From Nakataea oryzae (taxonomy: Eukaryota > Ascomycota > Sordariomycetes > Magnaporthales > Magnaporthaceae), in contig PYSQ01000057.1 in NCBI GenBank assembly GCA_003049435.1, positions 36,396-100,395 on the forward strand: a stretch of 64,000 nucleotides of DNA, read 5' to 3'. A program made the translations under genes and the position numbers. This document shows positions 1-11,115 of this stretch, in pieces. Under the pieces are notes generated by a model, which did not search any database, was not told where the DNA came from, and saw only the letters and a list, made by a program, of their open reading frames with translations. The number at the start of each line of letters is the position of its first letter. Position 1 is the stretch's first letter.

Positions 1-711
1 CCGCGTCCGCATAGAGTGGCCGGGCGTCTCGTCGTGGTGCTCGGGCTCGCTCGTGGGCGCCCGCGTCGTCGTCATGGCCCGCCACTGCCTCCACTCGGGC
101 GCCTCGTACAGGTTCCAGCCGGCCTACTACAACTCGGAGCGCCTCGGCGGCTTCGACGTCACCCGCACCATCAACGTGGCCGGGGAAAACGGCGACAACG
201 GCGGCTGCGGCTGGAAGGACGACTGGGCCCTGCTCATCCTCAACAGGGCGCCCAACCTCGGCTTCCTCGGCTTCAGGTACTTTGCCGACAGCATGAGCAA
301 CGCCAACCTGGACTGGTGGAATGTAAGTTCTCTCTCTCTCTCTCTCTCTTCTTTATAATGCCCCGTGGTGCACGAGAGGATGGGACGTGGCGAGGGGACT
401 AATTCGATTTTTCACCCCCATTCCAGTACGGATACCCCCAGGACAAGTCAAGCAACGGGCAGCTCCCCTACTCGCAAAACAGATTCAAGATGTGGAAGAC
501 CACCGGGTGTGGCAGCAGCGAGGGCGGCTCTCTCGAAGGCAACTATCACAACTTCGGCGGACAGTCTGGTGGCCCCGTCTGGATTCCCGAATCCGACGGC
601 AGGTACCAGTACGGAGTGAATGTCGGCTACGTCCCGGGTGTCAAGAGCCTTGCTTCTCACGGCGGAACCCTTATCAACGCTATCATCCGGGCTCGGAATG
701 ACTTTCCTTGA
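1..711 (+). CDS. Trypsin-fold serine protease, 5' truncated by the window edge
   Basis: Two exons are visible, 2-322 and 427-711, joined by a phase-0 intron (gtaagt donor at 323, ccag acceptor ending at 426). The catalytic triad is readable in order: His in ARHCL, Asp in KDDWALLIL, and Ser in GGQSGGPVW. The segment CSGSLVGARVVV before the His is the usual S1-family strand. The joined frame gives about 201 residues and ends at a TGA at 709-711. The N-terminus, including any signal peptide and propeptide, lies outside the window, so secretion cannot be judged. This is probably an extracellular or vacuolar chymotrypsin-clan endopeptidase; the substrate cannot be read from this fragment. The gene converges on the monooxygenase at 1227-2880. 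Confidence 0.85.
329..349. repeat. (CT)n dinucleotide tract inside the protease intron
   Basis: About ten CT units follow the splice donor of the protease intron. It is a simple microsatellite and does not touch the coding frame. Confidence 0.9.
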
Positions 712-1226
712 GCTTCACAAGATCCTGAGAAAGGTAATCATACAAGCTAGTGAGGAAAGGATACCTTAGAGGCCATTAGAGAGTTGGAAAATTAGCATGT
801 GGCCTTGAAACAAAAATTTGGATGAGTCCTCCAGGAGCAGCATGTCGTGACTTGTCGTGAAACACGGCTAAGTAAATAAATATTCACATGTATCACTGGA
901 TAGCTGTCCATTTTCGAATGTGTTTTTCCCAACAAAGACAATCTTGTAAGCATAATGGGTGCTTAGTCACGTTTCCATCCAGGAGAAGTTCAGTCAGGCG
1001 CATGTAGCCGGGAGGCCCTGAAGAGGCGCACAGCCAGAGCCTGAATCAGGCGTCCCAGCGATTTACGATCTTATAATCACATAAAAGGAACACTGGGCAT
1101 TCCCTTTCATGCAAACAAGCTCTTTCCTCTAGATGGGCACATAATGCAGGGGCAGGTACATGGTAACCGACAATAATCCGCAGTAATAATAACAGCGTTC
1201 AAGGCTACATGTGCATGCGACAATCG
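712..1226. other. Convergent 3' intergenic region, no gene seen
   Basis: These 515 bp separate the stop codons of the protease (+) and the monooxygenase (-). No coding frame with recognisable content and no RNA gene was seen. It should hold the two 3' UTRs and polyadenylation signals. Confidence 0.6.
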
Positions 1227-2880
1227 CTAGTCTGATTTCCCTTTCGCAACAGGAACATTGTATCGCAAGCCAGCTGTCACACCACGGAGCCACAAAGCCC
1301 AGCCATCCGCCCACCAGTTCTGTCCGTTCCTCCAGGGGTCTTTGCCGCCGGACATGGGCATCCTGGAGGCGGCTTCGAGGATATACGTCGAGTTGTTGGG
1401 CATAACAGGCAGCTTGGGCATACGCTTCCTCTCGGCGGGCTCGATATATGGAACGGCCGAGGTCGCGCCGAGCTTACGCTGTCGCTTCATAACCGCGAGA
1501 ATAGTTTTCACGTGTACATCGGCCCCAGGCGTCCAAGTAGCCGCCGTATAGCCTGCAGTGGGTATATGCGGTTGGATGGTTAGTAAAAGCGGAGCCGCAA
1601 TCCGAATCAGAAGCTTGCTGTCGAAGAGCGAAACACGAACCGATAATGGCGCAAGCGTTGGGAATACCGTCCAACATGCAGGAGCGCCAAACATAGCGCT
1701 CATTCATGGGATACGGAACGCCATCGACGATGGGTGCGTGGCCTCCAAAAAGCTGCATGTGCAGCCCCGTGGCAGTTATGACAACGTCGGCGTCGATCCG
1801 GGCAGGCGGTGTGTAGTTGTGTTTTTTTTGCAGTTCCTGCGACGCTTTGAGCTTGATACCGGTGGCATCACACGTCTCAATCGTGGCCGTCACAACCTCA
1901 CAGTTGGGTTTGGACAGAGCCTCAAAGAAGTCGGCATCAGGGCAGAAGCACAGGCGCTGCTCAAAAGGGTTATAGCGCGGGTTAAAGTGGACGTCAACGG
2001 GGTAGTCCTTGGGAAGGCATCGCTTCGTTTCGGCCGTGATCACACTGCGGCCGGCGTTGGGGAAGTTCAGCAGGAACTTGACAAAAAAGAACTCGATGAG
2101 GATGCGACGCCACCAATCGATGCGCCCACCGATGCTTTCGCCGAGCCAGCGCCGGAGCCATGTTGTCCAGCGGTCGCGCGAGGGCAGGGCCATCACGTAG
2201 GTCGGGCTGCGCTGAAGCATTGTCACGTGTGACGCCTCCTTGGCCAGGCTGGGCAACAGCGTGACAGCCGTGGCACCAGAGCCAACTATGACGACGCGCT
2301 TGTTGCGGTAGTCGACCTTTTCCGGGTCCCAGAACTGTGGATGGGCGATTTGCCCGGCGAACTGGTCCAGGCCAGGGATCTCGACCTTGCGGGGGGTGTC
2401 GTAGTTGTAGTAGCCACTGCACATGAACATCCACGAGGTTTTAAAGACGCGCACGTGCTCTTGGCCGTCGGCTGTCTTGACATTGACCTCGAGCGTCCAG
2501 CGCTGCTCCTCGCTGGACCAAGAAGCCCCCCGGACGTCATGGCCAAAGCGGATGCGCTTGTCGATGCCCTGGCTGGCCGCGGCCGAGGCGATGTACTCGT
2601 TGATGAGCTCGGCCGAGGCAAAGTCGGTGCCGTGGGGCCATGGGTGCCAGGGCATGCCGAAGAGGGCGAGGGTGCTGTCGGAGCGAACGCCCGGGAACTT
2701 CCAGAAGCTCCAGGTGCCGCCCGTCACGTCACGGCGCTCGAGAATGGCATAGCTGGCGTCCGGAAAGGCCTCCCTGAGGCGGTATGCGCTGTTGATGCCC
2801 GAGAGGCCTGCGCCGATGATGAGCACCTCAAGCACCTCCACATCGTCAGCGCCCTGGGCGTCGGCAGTTGGGGTGGGCAT
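1227..2880 (-). CDS. Flavin-dependent monooxygenase, Baeyer-Villiger type I signature
   Basis: Exons are 2880-1641 and 1552-1227 with an 88-bp phase-1 intron (gttcgt...ctgcag); the product is 521 residues. The FAD-binding motif GAGLSG lies at residues 23-28 and the NADPH-binding motif GSGATA at 200-205. Between them, residues 174-185 read FAGQIAHPQFWD, which fits the Baeyer-Villiger fingerprint FxGxxxHxxxW[P/D]. In known enzymes this motif separates oxygen insertion next to a carbonyl (ester or lactone formation) from simple N/S-hydroxylation. I chose the ATG at 2880 because the open frame upstream lacks an ATG. The product is probably cytosolic, since no signal peptide is seen. The substrate is unknown. 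The gene is in tandem with the secreted hydrolase at 3575-5627. Confidence 0.85.
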
Positions 2881-3574
2881 GGCCTGTGTCGTGGTCCCTG
2901 CGAGTCGCAGTTGTGGTGGGTTCTGCAGGGGACCCAGGGGCTGTCCGAAGCCGGCTTGTCGATCAGTGCAGTGATACGGGGGCAAGACGCAAATTTTTTT
3001 CAGTCACGGAAGACAGTCCTAGGCCCCGGGCTAGGTCGAGATAATCGGGCGCTTCATATCGGAGCCAGAAAGGCGGTCTGTGGACTTTGGCTTGTGGGGC
3101 AGACAGGGCCAGGAAACGGAAATACCGCGCGAGGGAACAAAGAGTTGAATCAATTAGCCAAATAACCACCAAAGAGACGAAAAATGCGACATCCAAAAGC
3201 CAGGAGTTCAAAGTCTGAGCTACCAAAGCAAGCTCAAGGGTGGCAAGTGCGTTTTCTTCACGTGTCACATGAGAAGAAAAGAAAGGAATATTTCAAGGTG
3301 CTTTGCTTGGCGATGGCGCCCAGGCTGGCAGCCAGACCTGCATGAGTGATGAATCGGATGGAGGGCAGGAGCCACGACAAGCGTCTTTTTTTATTTTTTT
3401 ATTTTTTTTTTTTTTTTTAAGCTCGTCCGTCGATGGAAGGCGCCGTCCGTATCATCAAACATTGCCCTGACGCCTGACGCATGCAATTGAATCAGACGAA
3501 ACCCCCAAGTTCAGTCGACGAGCCGAAAAAGAAAAGGCCAGAAGGAGAGGTGCCGCGACTGGACTGCACCTTGA
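2881..3574. other. Intergenic region with a T-rich tract (3385-3418)
   Basis: This region holds the upstream flank of the monooxygenase and the 3' flank of the hydrolase. A run of T broken by single A residues lies at about 3385-3418. Poly(dA:dT) tracts of this kind often exclude nucleosomes, but its role here is unproven. No gene was seen. Confidence 0.5.
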
Positions 3575-5627
3575 TCACGATTGCTTGGCCAGCTCAATCC
3601 GCAGCGCCATCGGCTCGACGCTCTCGACCCTGCCGTCGGCGTCGAGGTTGAAGGCAAACTGGTCCAGCGGAATGTCGCCCACGACGACGCTTGTGGTCGA
3701 CACCCAGGTGCCGCAGTCGGTCGTGAACATGCGGCTCGTCGCCTGCCCTCCGAGGTCCTCGAAGACGGCTCTGAAGGCCACCTTCCTGCCCCCACCGGGC
3801 CGTGGCGACTCGAGCCCCGACGGATACAGCCGGATGCTGGGGTCGGCCGGCGGCGTGAAGCCGTTCTGCACGAGCAGCGCCGCCGTCTGCATGTCGGTGC
3901 CGTTGCTCACCCAGCCGTAGACGCCCAGCCCCGGCCGGTCCGCCGACGTGCGGATCTCGAGGCTCGAGTTGACGCCGCCGCCGCCGCCTGGGGCCGCCAC
4001 GTACCGCCCGCCGTACGTGGCCTGCGCCTGCTCGCGCGCCGTCTGCTCCAGCGCCGGCACCAGCACCTCGCCCATGATGTCGGCCCAACTGAAGGTCGGG
4101 TTGCCCGCCAGCGAGTTGCCCGCCAGCATCACGCTGAATCCCGCGTCCCAGTCTGGCAGCATGGCCAGCAGTGCCGCGTAGGACCCGATCCGGCCCGCCT
4201 TGTTGAACGAGTCGGCCACCCGCTTGTAGTTGGGCGGCCGCGACAGGTCGATCCGCCGCACCCCCCACGGGTATCCCACCGCCGCGATCAGCTCCGATGT
4301 CATGGACGCCGGTTTGAGCCACCGTGACGTCGTCGCCCGCGACATGAGTTTCGACGACAGAATCCCACGCCCCGTGCGTGAGAGGTCCGACGGCGACGAG
4401 TACATGTTTCCCGTCCTGTTTGGATTGGTCGTGCTCACACCAGCCATGTCAGCATCCTCAATCGTTTTTTTCTTGCAGCTGGCACGTGCCTCTTCTCGTC
4501 GCCAAGGCTTACTTACGGCGCCGACTCGCCGATGTTGTATGCCCAGCTGGTCGATCCGACGTTGCTCGCGTTGGATGGGATGATGCCGACAGAGTCGTCC
4601 GGCTTGAACAGGTACGTCCGATTTAGACCCAGGGGCCGGAGTATCGATTCCTGGAGCATGTCTTTGTACAGCCTCCCTGTGATTCCCTCGAGCGCATACG
4701 CCAGAATCTGGAAGGCCGTGTCGGAGTAAACAGTCGCCGCCGAAGGCCCGTACTGCGGAGGAAGTTTACGCATGCCATCAAAGAACTCTGCAGCTCCCGG
4801 TGCCTCGATCAGCATCAAATCTCGACGGAGAACTTCAAACACCAGTTGCGTGCCTTGGCACTCACGGTTCCGATTACACAGGACATACGTTCCGCAAGGC
4901 GGTATGTTCTCGGGCGGAATGGGCGGAAATCCCAATGCCTCTCGTGTTCTGTTATCGAACTGCTGCGTCACCTCTCCCAGCAAGGCATCTATAGCAGCTC
5001 GGTCAAAATAGGTTTTTTTTCCCAAGCAGGAGGTTGAAGGGCCAAGAGACACTTACAATCACGCACAAGACCAGCAAGCTGCCCTGCGAGCTCACCTACT
5101 GTGATTTCCTTCCAGTTGACCGTCATGATCGGATCCGTCTCCACTCGGTCGCCGTTGGACGCTGCAATCTCAGCGAGCTCAGGAACCAACTCAATGATGG
5201 GCTGCCGCCAGTGCCGGTCGCCAACCTCCACAAGCCATGTGAATATGGTGTAGATCTTGGTCAGGCTGCCGATCCTATACACCGTGTCGCCATCGACCTC
5301 CTTGACACCCGTCGTGTTCATGTTGGCGATGTTACGGGCTGTATGGTGAAACGAGAAAGAGGCCTTGCCACCAGCGTCGTCGACGGCCCACAGCTCTACC
5401 GAGAAGGACGTGTTGGCGCCCCCAGACCCCGCCGCCTGCGCTGAAAATTTTTCCTTCAGGCTCCGGAAGGCGGCTTGCATTGTTGGCCATTCAGCCAGCC
5501 GGCGTGGCTTAGGGTAGGCCGGGCCGTGTATCGGGCAGTTTAGCTGCGCCCCGGACGCGAGGCCCAGTAGCAAGCCCAGCACAGGCACGGCCGCCAGGAG
5601 AGCCGCCTTTGCTGCATGCCGAACCAT
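3575..5627 (-). CDS. Secreted beta-lactamase/transpeptidase-fold serine hydrolase (ARB_00930-like)
   Basis: Three exons: 5627-5057, 4988-4517 (an acceptor 9 nt upstream would also keep frame) and 4433-3575, giving about 633 residues. Residues 1-27 form a signal peptide with a strong hydrophobic core. The class C beta-lactamase/penicillin-binding-protein motif SxxK is S121-L-T-K124, and the second motif is Y278-S-D280 in place of the common YxN. The region after about residue 400 is the extra C-terminal domain typical of fungal members such as ARB_00930. Fungal proteins of this fold usually act as esterases or peptidases and not as drug-resistance enzymes, so the true substrate is open. Several N-x-S/T sites fit secretion. 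It sits upstream of, and on the same strand as, the Baeyer-Villiger-type monooxygenase. Confidence 0.85.
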
Positions 5628-6577
5628 GGCTGTTGGCTGCAGAGTCTTGGTAGCAGGTGGATCGAGTCGTCACGGAGTCGCTCTAGTTTGGCGTCTTACA
5701 ACGTCGGCCACAAGCGAAGCAGGCTGCTTTTCTGTAAAGGGCATGCGCAGTGACTATTACAGTTACGGCAGCCAAAGTGCCATCAATATATGGATCAGCC
5801 GCGTCGTCCAAAGGCAACTGTCGGAAGTAATTGGACGTGACAGATTAACTACCCGTTCGGATCACAACGGCTACTGTTGTTTGCACCCAGCTGCGTGCAA
5901 CCCTCCCATACAGGGGAAATGCTCATGGCACCACGCACCACTACTGGCTAACGTCGACCGTAACGATGGGTATGTTAAGGGCGGACTTATAAGCATCGTT
6001 CGTCAGCGAGAAGGGCGGAGGCAAACATATAACGTGCCACTTTCGGTTGTCGGCCGCAAGCTAATTCTGGAATCGGATGCACCCAGACCAAACTTCCCGG
6101 GACGGGCGAATTGGATCCCGGCTATTTGGGATAGGTTAATGACGACAACTATACAATGCCACTCCCCATTCGTCACCATGGTTGTTTGTCGCCCTCGATC
6201 CCGTTCTCGGACGGCTAATTGCCCCTTTTCACAAAAGAAGGTGTGCACCAATTACTTTACGGCATTCCTTGATAATCAAGACGTAAAACTGTACCTAAAT
6301 AGGATGGCACGAGGTATTAGATAGCTGTAGTCAACCGTGACTGGATAAGAAAGATCACACGGGAGAAGACCAAGGGTTGAAGCTTTGTTCAAAGAAGAGT
6401 AAAACAAAAGGGGAATAGAAACAGTCTCGACTTTATCTCCCAGCATTCTGATCCCGCTATATCAGCAAACAACAACAAAACAAAAGAAATGTCGATGGAG
6501 TCAAAACGCTAGCCATAATGGGCCTGTTATTTCATGTGAAGCATTCACGGTCAAGACGGCCAAAAGTCCAAAAATCC
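5628..6577. other. Intergenic region, AT-richer, no gene seen
   Basis: This is the upstream flank of the secreted hydrolase and the 3' side of the tRNA. A long plus-strand frame at 5626-6324 has no recognisable motif and was rejected. The sequence is more AT-rich than its neighbours. Confidence 0.5.
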
Positions 6578-6582
6578 AAAAA
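6578..6582 (-). terminator. RNA polymerase III terminator of tRNA-Arg
   Basis: A run of five T on the minus strand lies 18 nt past the tRNA 3' end, with a second run at 6570-6574. T-runs of at least four end Pol III transcription. Confidence 0.7.
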
Positions 6583-6600
6583 TGAAAGTTATCGTTGTCA

Positions 6601-6672
6601 CGATCCAGGCAGGGATCGAACCTGCAATCTCTTGATTCGTAGTCAAGCGCCTTGCCATTTGGCCACTGGACC
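6601..6672 (-). tRNA. tRNA-Arg (anticodon ACG)
   Basis: The 72-nt minus-strand sequence folds as a full cloverleaf. The acceptor arm pairs GGTCCAG with CTGGATC (one G-T pair). The anticodon arm is CTTGA / CTACGAA / TCAAG, giving ACG at positions 34-36. The T arm is GCAGG / TTCGATC / CCTGC. The discriminator base is G. There is no intron and CCA is not encoded, as usual in eukaryotes. A34 would be read as inosine, allowing CGU, CGC and CGA decoding. Confidence 0.95.
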
Positions 6673-6968
6673 TGTGGTGATTGATGACTAACGGCTGTGG
6701 GAGATGGCCTCATGGGGGACTTGGGTGCCCAGGCTGCAAAAGTGGATTCCATCGTGGGCTCCTTGGTTGAGGATCACAGCCCCGTACGGTGGACCGGCCG
6801 GCAGCTATGCCACTAACAAAACCGGGGGGCGGGCCACCAACGCAGTCAGACGCACCATGCAGTCCTCATTGGCCACCGAAAATCCGTAGCTGGCTGAGAT
6901 CGCTAGCGCCGGACTGTTCCAGCGCAAATCCAGTGTCGGCATGGAAATTGTGTGCTGCGGGGTTGGAG

Positions 6969-7937
6969 CTAACTGCATAAATGGACAGCTTCGCATCTAT
7001 GTAGACCAGTCATGCCTTGTACAGGACCGCCGTCGTCCGCATAGTCCATTCGATACGCCCACTCTTGCCTCTCCTGGTAGTAGTCGGCCCACGCCTGGCG
7101 CTCCCGCGCTTGCTCTCGACGCTCTTCCATCTCATTTTCGAAAAGGTCGTACATGTAATTGTTGAGGGCAGTTCTGTTGTCAAACTTGGAGCCATCGCTG
7201 GCGATCCAGACTTCGGTGATATCGACAGTCCATCCACGACTGGATAGCTGCCCCATCAAGGAATCTTTGTGAGCTTCCCACCGCTTGCCGTGGCCGGGAG
7301 CCTCACTTCCATAATCCTCTCCTTGGCTATCACCACCTCCTTGGCTATCCGCGTCGTCGCTACCCGAGCCATCGCTCAACAGTTTCAAATCGACTTTGAC
7401 CTGCTGCAGCGACGGCAGCGCGTTGAGTCGCGCCTCGACAGTGCCCAGGAGTCCAGCGAAGCTAGGCGAGTCGTGAATGGGCAAATCTTTCATCTCCAAG
7501 CGCATTGCCAACTCGATTGTGATGATCCCGGGGCAGCTATCAACTAGATGGTTGAGATTCCCGAGATCTAGCTCGTCAAAGGCAGTGCGGCCCCTAGGGG
7601 AGCGAGGAAGATAAGTGTAGACGTGCCGGAGAAGGCTTGATCGAGCTCCGATCTGCTGGACGAAGGCTCGAATAGTGTCTGGGCTGGACGGCACCCAGGA
7701 CGCCTCCACTTTGCAGAACCGGAAGAAGTTGTGCGAATAAAGGACCGAGATGGCTTCGCTGTAGACCTGCTTGCTAGTCCGGAGGATGGCAGAATGGATA
7801 CCGTCTGGTCCTACGTCCGTATAAAGAAGCGGCGTCACCTCGTCCATGTATCCGTAGATCGAGATGGGTTCATGATAAACGAGAAGCTCTGAATAGATCT
7901 TGAGCCTGATCTCGATGGGCAAGTCAAATAGCTCCAT
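6969..7937 (-). CDS. F-box-like / fungal 2EXR-type protein of unknown role
   Basis: A single exon of 322 residues. The start was set at the ATG of MELFDLPIEIRLKIYSELL, a typical short F-box-like opening, because the open frame upstream is not protein-like. The segment ILRTSKQVYSEAISVLYSHN follows, as in the large fungal family of F-box-like proteins in which a leucine-proline opening is followed by a CR(Q/E)-type stretch. An acidic, glycine-rich linker (about residues 200-235) precedes a charged C-terminus rich in E, R and Q. These proteins often have no known partner. A role as an SCF substrate adaptor is possible but is not shown by the sequence. Confidence 0.7.
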   Translation of the reverse strand: MELFDLPIEIRLKIYSELLVYHEPISIYGYMDEVTPLLYTDVGPDGIHSAILRTSKQVYSEAISVLYSHNFFRFCKVEASWVPSSPDTIRAFVQQIGARSSLLRHVYTYLPRSPRGRTAFDELDLGNLNHLVDSCPGIITIELAMRLEMKDLPIHDSPSFAGLLGTVEARLNALPSLQQVKVDLKLLSDGSGSDDADSQGGGDSQGEDYGSEAPGHGKRWEAHKDSLMGQLSSRGWTVDITEVWIASDGSKFDNRTALNNYMYDLFENEMEERREQARERQAWADYYQERQEWAYRMDYADDGGPVQGMTGLHRCEAVHLCS

Positions 7938-9219
7938 GTTAATGATGGAAACAAAGAGCCAAAATGGGTTTATGAGGAACTGCGGCAAAGTAGCAAGTTT
8001 GCGTTCTCGCGCGCCGTCATGGACACCCCTCGCGAGAAATACTGCGAGGGCCAGCCAAGAAGAGGAAAACACGAACAGTCGGCAGTGCAAGATATATACC
8101 CCGCCATCGGTTGTGTAACACCCCGTCATCTTTGCCTACCTACGTAGCCTGCCCATCATGTTATCGTCAGCAAACCAGAGTGATTTGTTCTGCCACTGCC
8201 GGGCGACCGCTGCAACCGCTGCTTTGAGTGAACTGGGCCTTGTACGGAATAGGCCAGTAAGGCCAGTAAGGCCAGTAAGGCCAGCAAGGGAGGGAGGGAG
8301 GAAAGGCTTGTACCCTTGTGTATATCACGACAGTTCCCCTGCAAGAAGAGATCGACAGACATATCGGATTGTCCTCTCATGTATCATGATGGGAAGATAT
8401 AAATCAAGTCAAGCTGGCCTAGCCAGAAGAAGCCAGGACTTCCACTCCATTTGTACACTAAATCTATACGTTCGACTGCGAGTATTTTCTTTTTTTTTCT
8501 ACACGTTGTACAATATCATCATGTCATGCCACCACATATTCTCTACGTACCACAACGGGGTACTCGATGGGCTTTCATCTCGTGCTCGGCTTCTCTCAAG
8601 GGCAAGGCTGCGATTGGATGGTGGTACAAGCCGCGCTTGCCAGCCTGTCTCCTCGTACGGCTCAAGGGCAGCAGCCCGCATGGCACAAACGCTGCACGGA
8701 CCCTCTGCATATGTTCATATATGTGACCCTGCTCTTTCGAGTATACTTCGAGCATGGCTGTAAGCTGGTTGATTCGGAAGGCGGTGTTGCTGCATCGAAG
8801 ACTGGCGATCCGTCAACCGGGTAGTATTAGCAGTCCCCACTGAGGGACGAATGACAGACTCATGGGTACAACACTACACTAGACGATGATGAGTGCGAGA
8901 TGGGCTCAGGGTCAAGGTCCTACCAAGGTTTCTTGGCGCCTTGGCCAGCGTGGGGGCTGGAATATGATGAACCTTGCGGGAGCGAGATGGAATGATGCAA
9001 GCGCAACCCCCTTTTCAAGTTGTTCTAAACTCCCCCGCCCCCCAAAAGTCTACGACCGTTTGTGGCGATGTCACTCTTAAAAATAAGCAGCATGGAGACC
9101 ACCCGTTGACTTTGGAAACGTGTGCTAAGTGTTGAGTCATTTTGATCCTGGGAAACACTCGGCCGCTCCGGTCTGGCCAACCGATTACGTTTCCAAGATT
9201 TTATATACCAGCCCACGTC
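7938..9219. other. Intergenic region between F-box-like gene and transporter, no gene seen
   Basis: It contains the promoter of the F-box-like gene and the 3' flank of the transporter, with a minus-strand TATA-like stretch (tatata) near 8092. Long frames here, such as 8158-8763, lack motifs and cross a tandem repeat. Confidence 0.5.
8251..8286. repeat. Four tandem copies of a 9-bp unit (AGGCCAGTA)
   Basis: Three exact copies of AGGCCAGTA are followed by one variant AGGCCAGCA, then a GGGA-type run. It is a minisatellite in non-coding sequence. Confidence 0.9.
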
Positions 9220-11115
9220 CTACGAACCTCGGGCTGAATTATGCTCCTGGCTCTCTAGAGTGGCCTGGTGCACCGTTTGGGTCTTGGCAAACTTCCACGC
9301 GGGAATCCGGCGCTCGAATAGCTCGTCGAGCTCCGCGTAGGTCCGGCCCTTAACCTCGGGGAACAAAAAGAAGACGGGGATGAGGTACAGAAAAGTGAGG
9401 CCGCCAAAGAAGAAGCCGATCTTTTGGCCCCAGCCAGCGCCCTGGTTGGAGAGCAAGAGGGGGGTGGTGTAGTTGAAGAGGATGTTGCTCAGGTACTGTA
9501 TCGTCGCTGCGACGGCCGTCGTCTTGGCTCGGATTGCAGGGCTCGAGACCTCGACGAGAGAGACCCATCCTGTTTTTTTTCGTCAGCTTTGGGCCATTGC
9601 TATCGTTGTCGCGGCAGAGAAAAATGAAAAGGGAAAAAGAGACGACGAACCTATTGGTGCCAAGGTGTTGGCGTAGACAAAAGCCCAGATGGAGCACAGT
9701 GTCACGAGCACGGGTCCTGAGGCGGCAGTGTGCGGTATCATACCGAATCCGCCCACAATCATGGTTATGGATCCCATAATAAGTCCGCCGCCCAGGACCA
9801 GCGTCCTGCGGCCGACACGGTCGACGAAGTAAAACGCCGAGAAGATACCGACAACAAGGATAAGCTGGATGATGAGGTTGCCCAGGAATGGGTCCTCGAG
9901 CTGGGCAAGCTCGAAAAAATAGGTGGTGTAGCCAAAGATGAGGGGCACCCCGACAAAGTTCTGGAACGAAAAGGGCAAGGCGGCGATGACGGTGCGCTTC
10001 ATGTTTTGCCGCGTGAACAAGTCCTTCCATTCGCTCTGGCCCTGGCCCTGGCCCTTACTGTTGGACTGGGCAAAGGACTGCTCTGTCTCGTAACGGATGA
10101 CGGCGTACTCGTGGTCGAGGTCGTAGTCATGGTGGTGGCCGACCAGCCTGCGGAGCGCCTTTTTGCCCTGTTCGTGTCTCCCCTTTTGTGCGCACCAGAC
10201 TGTTTTCGGGAAGCAAGTCTTGTGTCAGTGGCGAGAAAAGCAAGGCACGGGCGAGGATCGCTGCAGGAAGTGACATACCTGGAGACTCAGGCAGGAGGAT
10301 CATGGGAATGATCCAAAGGCCGGCAAAGACAAATTCGGAGAAGAAGAGGTTCCTGAACTTTGTCGGCTGCGTGTCCTGCATGATCTTGAGCCCCAGGGCC
10401 AGGAAGAGCTGGCCCAGAGCAAAGGCCATCGAGAAGGTGCTCAGGAGTGCCCCGCGGAACTGGGGCATGGCGATCTCGGACATGTAGACCATGATGGAGG
10501 TGCCGATGACACCCCCTGCGTAACCCGCGATCAGGCGCGAGATCAGCAGGACGTACCACTTGTTGGCGACTGCCGCGATAACAATGGACTGCAATCGTTC
10601 AAACGCTCAACAGTCAGCAAAGAGCCGGAGACAAAAAGGGGGCCGTCTGTCAAGAAAAAAGAAAGAAAAGAAAGAAACATACTTACAAGGGTCAGGAAGA
10701 CGGTAAAGGCCCACAGGTTGAACTTGCGCCCAAACCGGTCGGCGGTCCAGGGGGCGACGAACTGGATCATGATGCACGAGACAAAGTAGATGACTCCCCA
10801 AAGAGAGATGTGCTGCGTGTTCAGTGCCGGCTTGCCCGTCTGCGGGTCCTTGACGGTAGCAAAGGTCTCGATAAAGCCCTGGTTGACGACAATACTGCCG
10901 ACGACCGAGTTCGCATAGCCGGCGTACATGCCGCCAAACGTCACCATGATGCCGCACCCGTACAGGCGCCAGAACTTGCGGATCAGGGCGCCGCGGGGCC
11001 AGGTTGCAAAGGCCGACGTGAAGGGCAGCCCAGGGCCGCCCGCCGCCCCCTTCTCTTCCATCATGGTGACGGCGGCCGTGTCATCGAGATTTGTATCCTC
11101 GGCCTTGGTAGCCAT
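9220..11115 (-). CDS. Sugar-porter (MFS) transporter, 12-TM type
   Basis: Four exons: 11115-10687, 10588-10279, 10199-9651 and 9569-9220; 545 residues. Introns are 98, 79 and 81 bp with GT-AG ends. Sugar-porter signatures are present in order: the loop-2 motif DRFGRKFNLW, the membrane/loop stretch SRLIAGYAGGVIG, the mid-protein PESPVWCAQKGR, and DRVGRRTLVLGGG in the second half. The C-terminal motif PEVKGRTYAELDELFERR is the classic PE(T/V)KG end of the family. It should sit in the plasma membrane and move a sugar or sugar derivative with protons. It lies head-to-head with the beta-glucuronidase at 12810, which suggests a glucuronide, a disaccharide or a released aglycone sugar as cargo. That link is inference. 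Confidence 0.9.

Noticed and set aside
2341..3165. 274-residue plus-strand frame over the monooxygenase
   Set aside because: It lies antisense to a recognised FAD enzyme and has no motif of its own.
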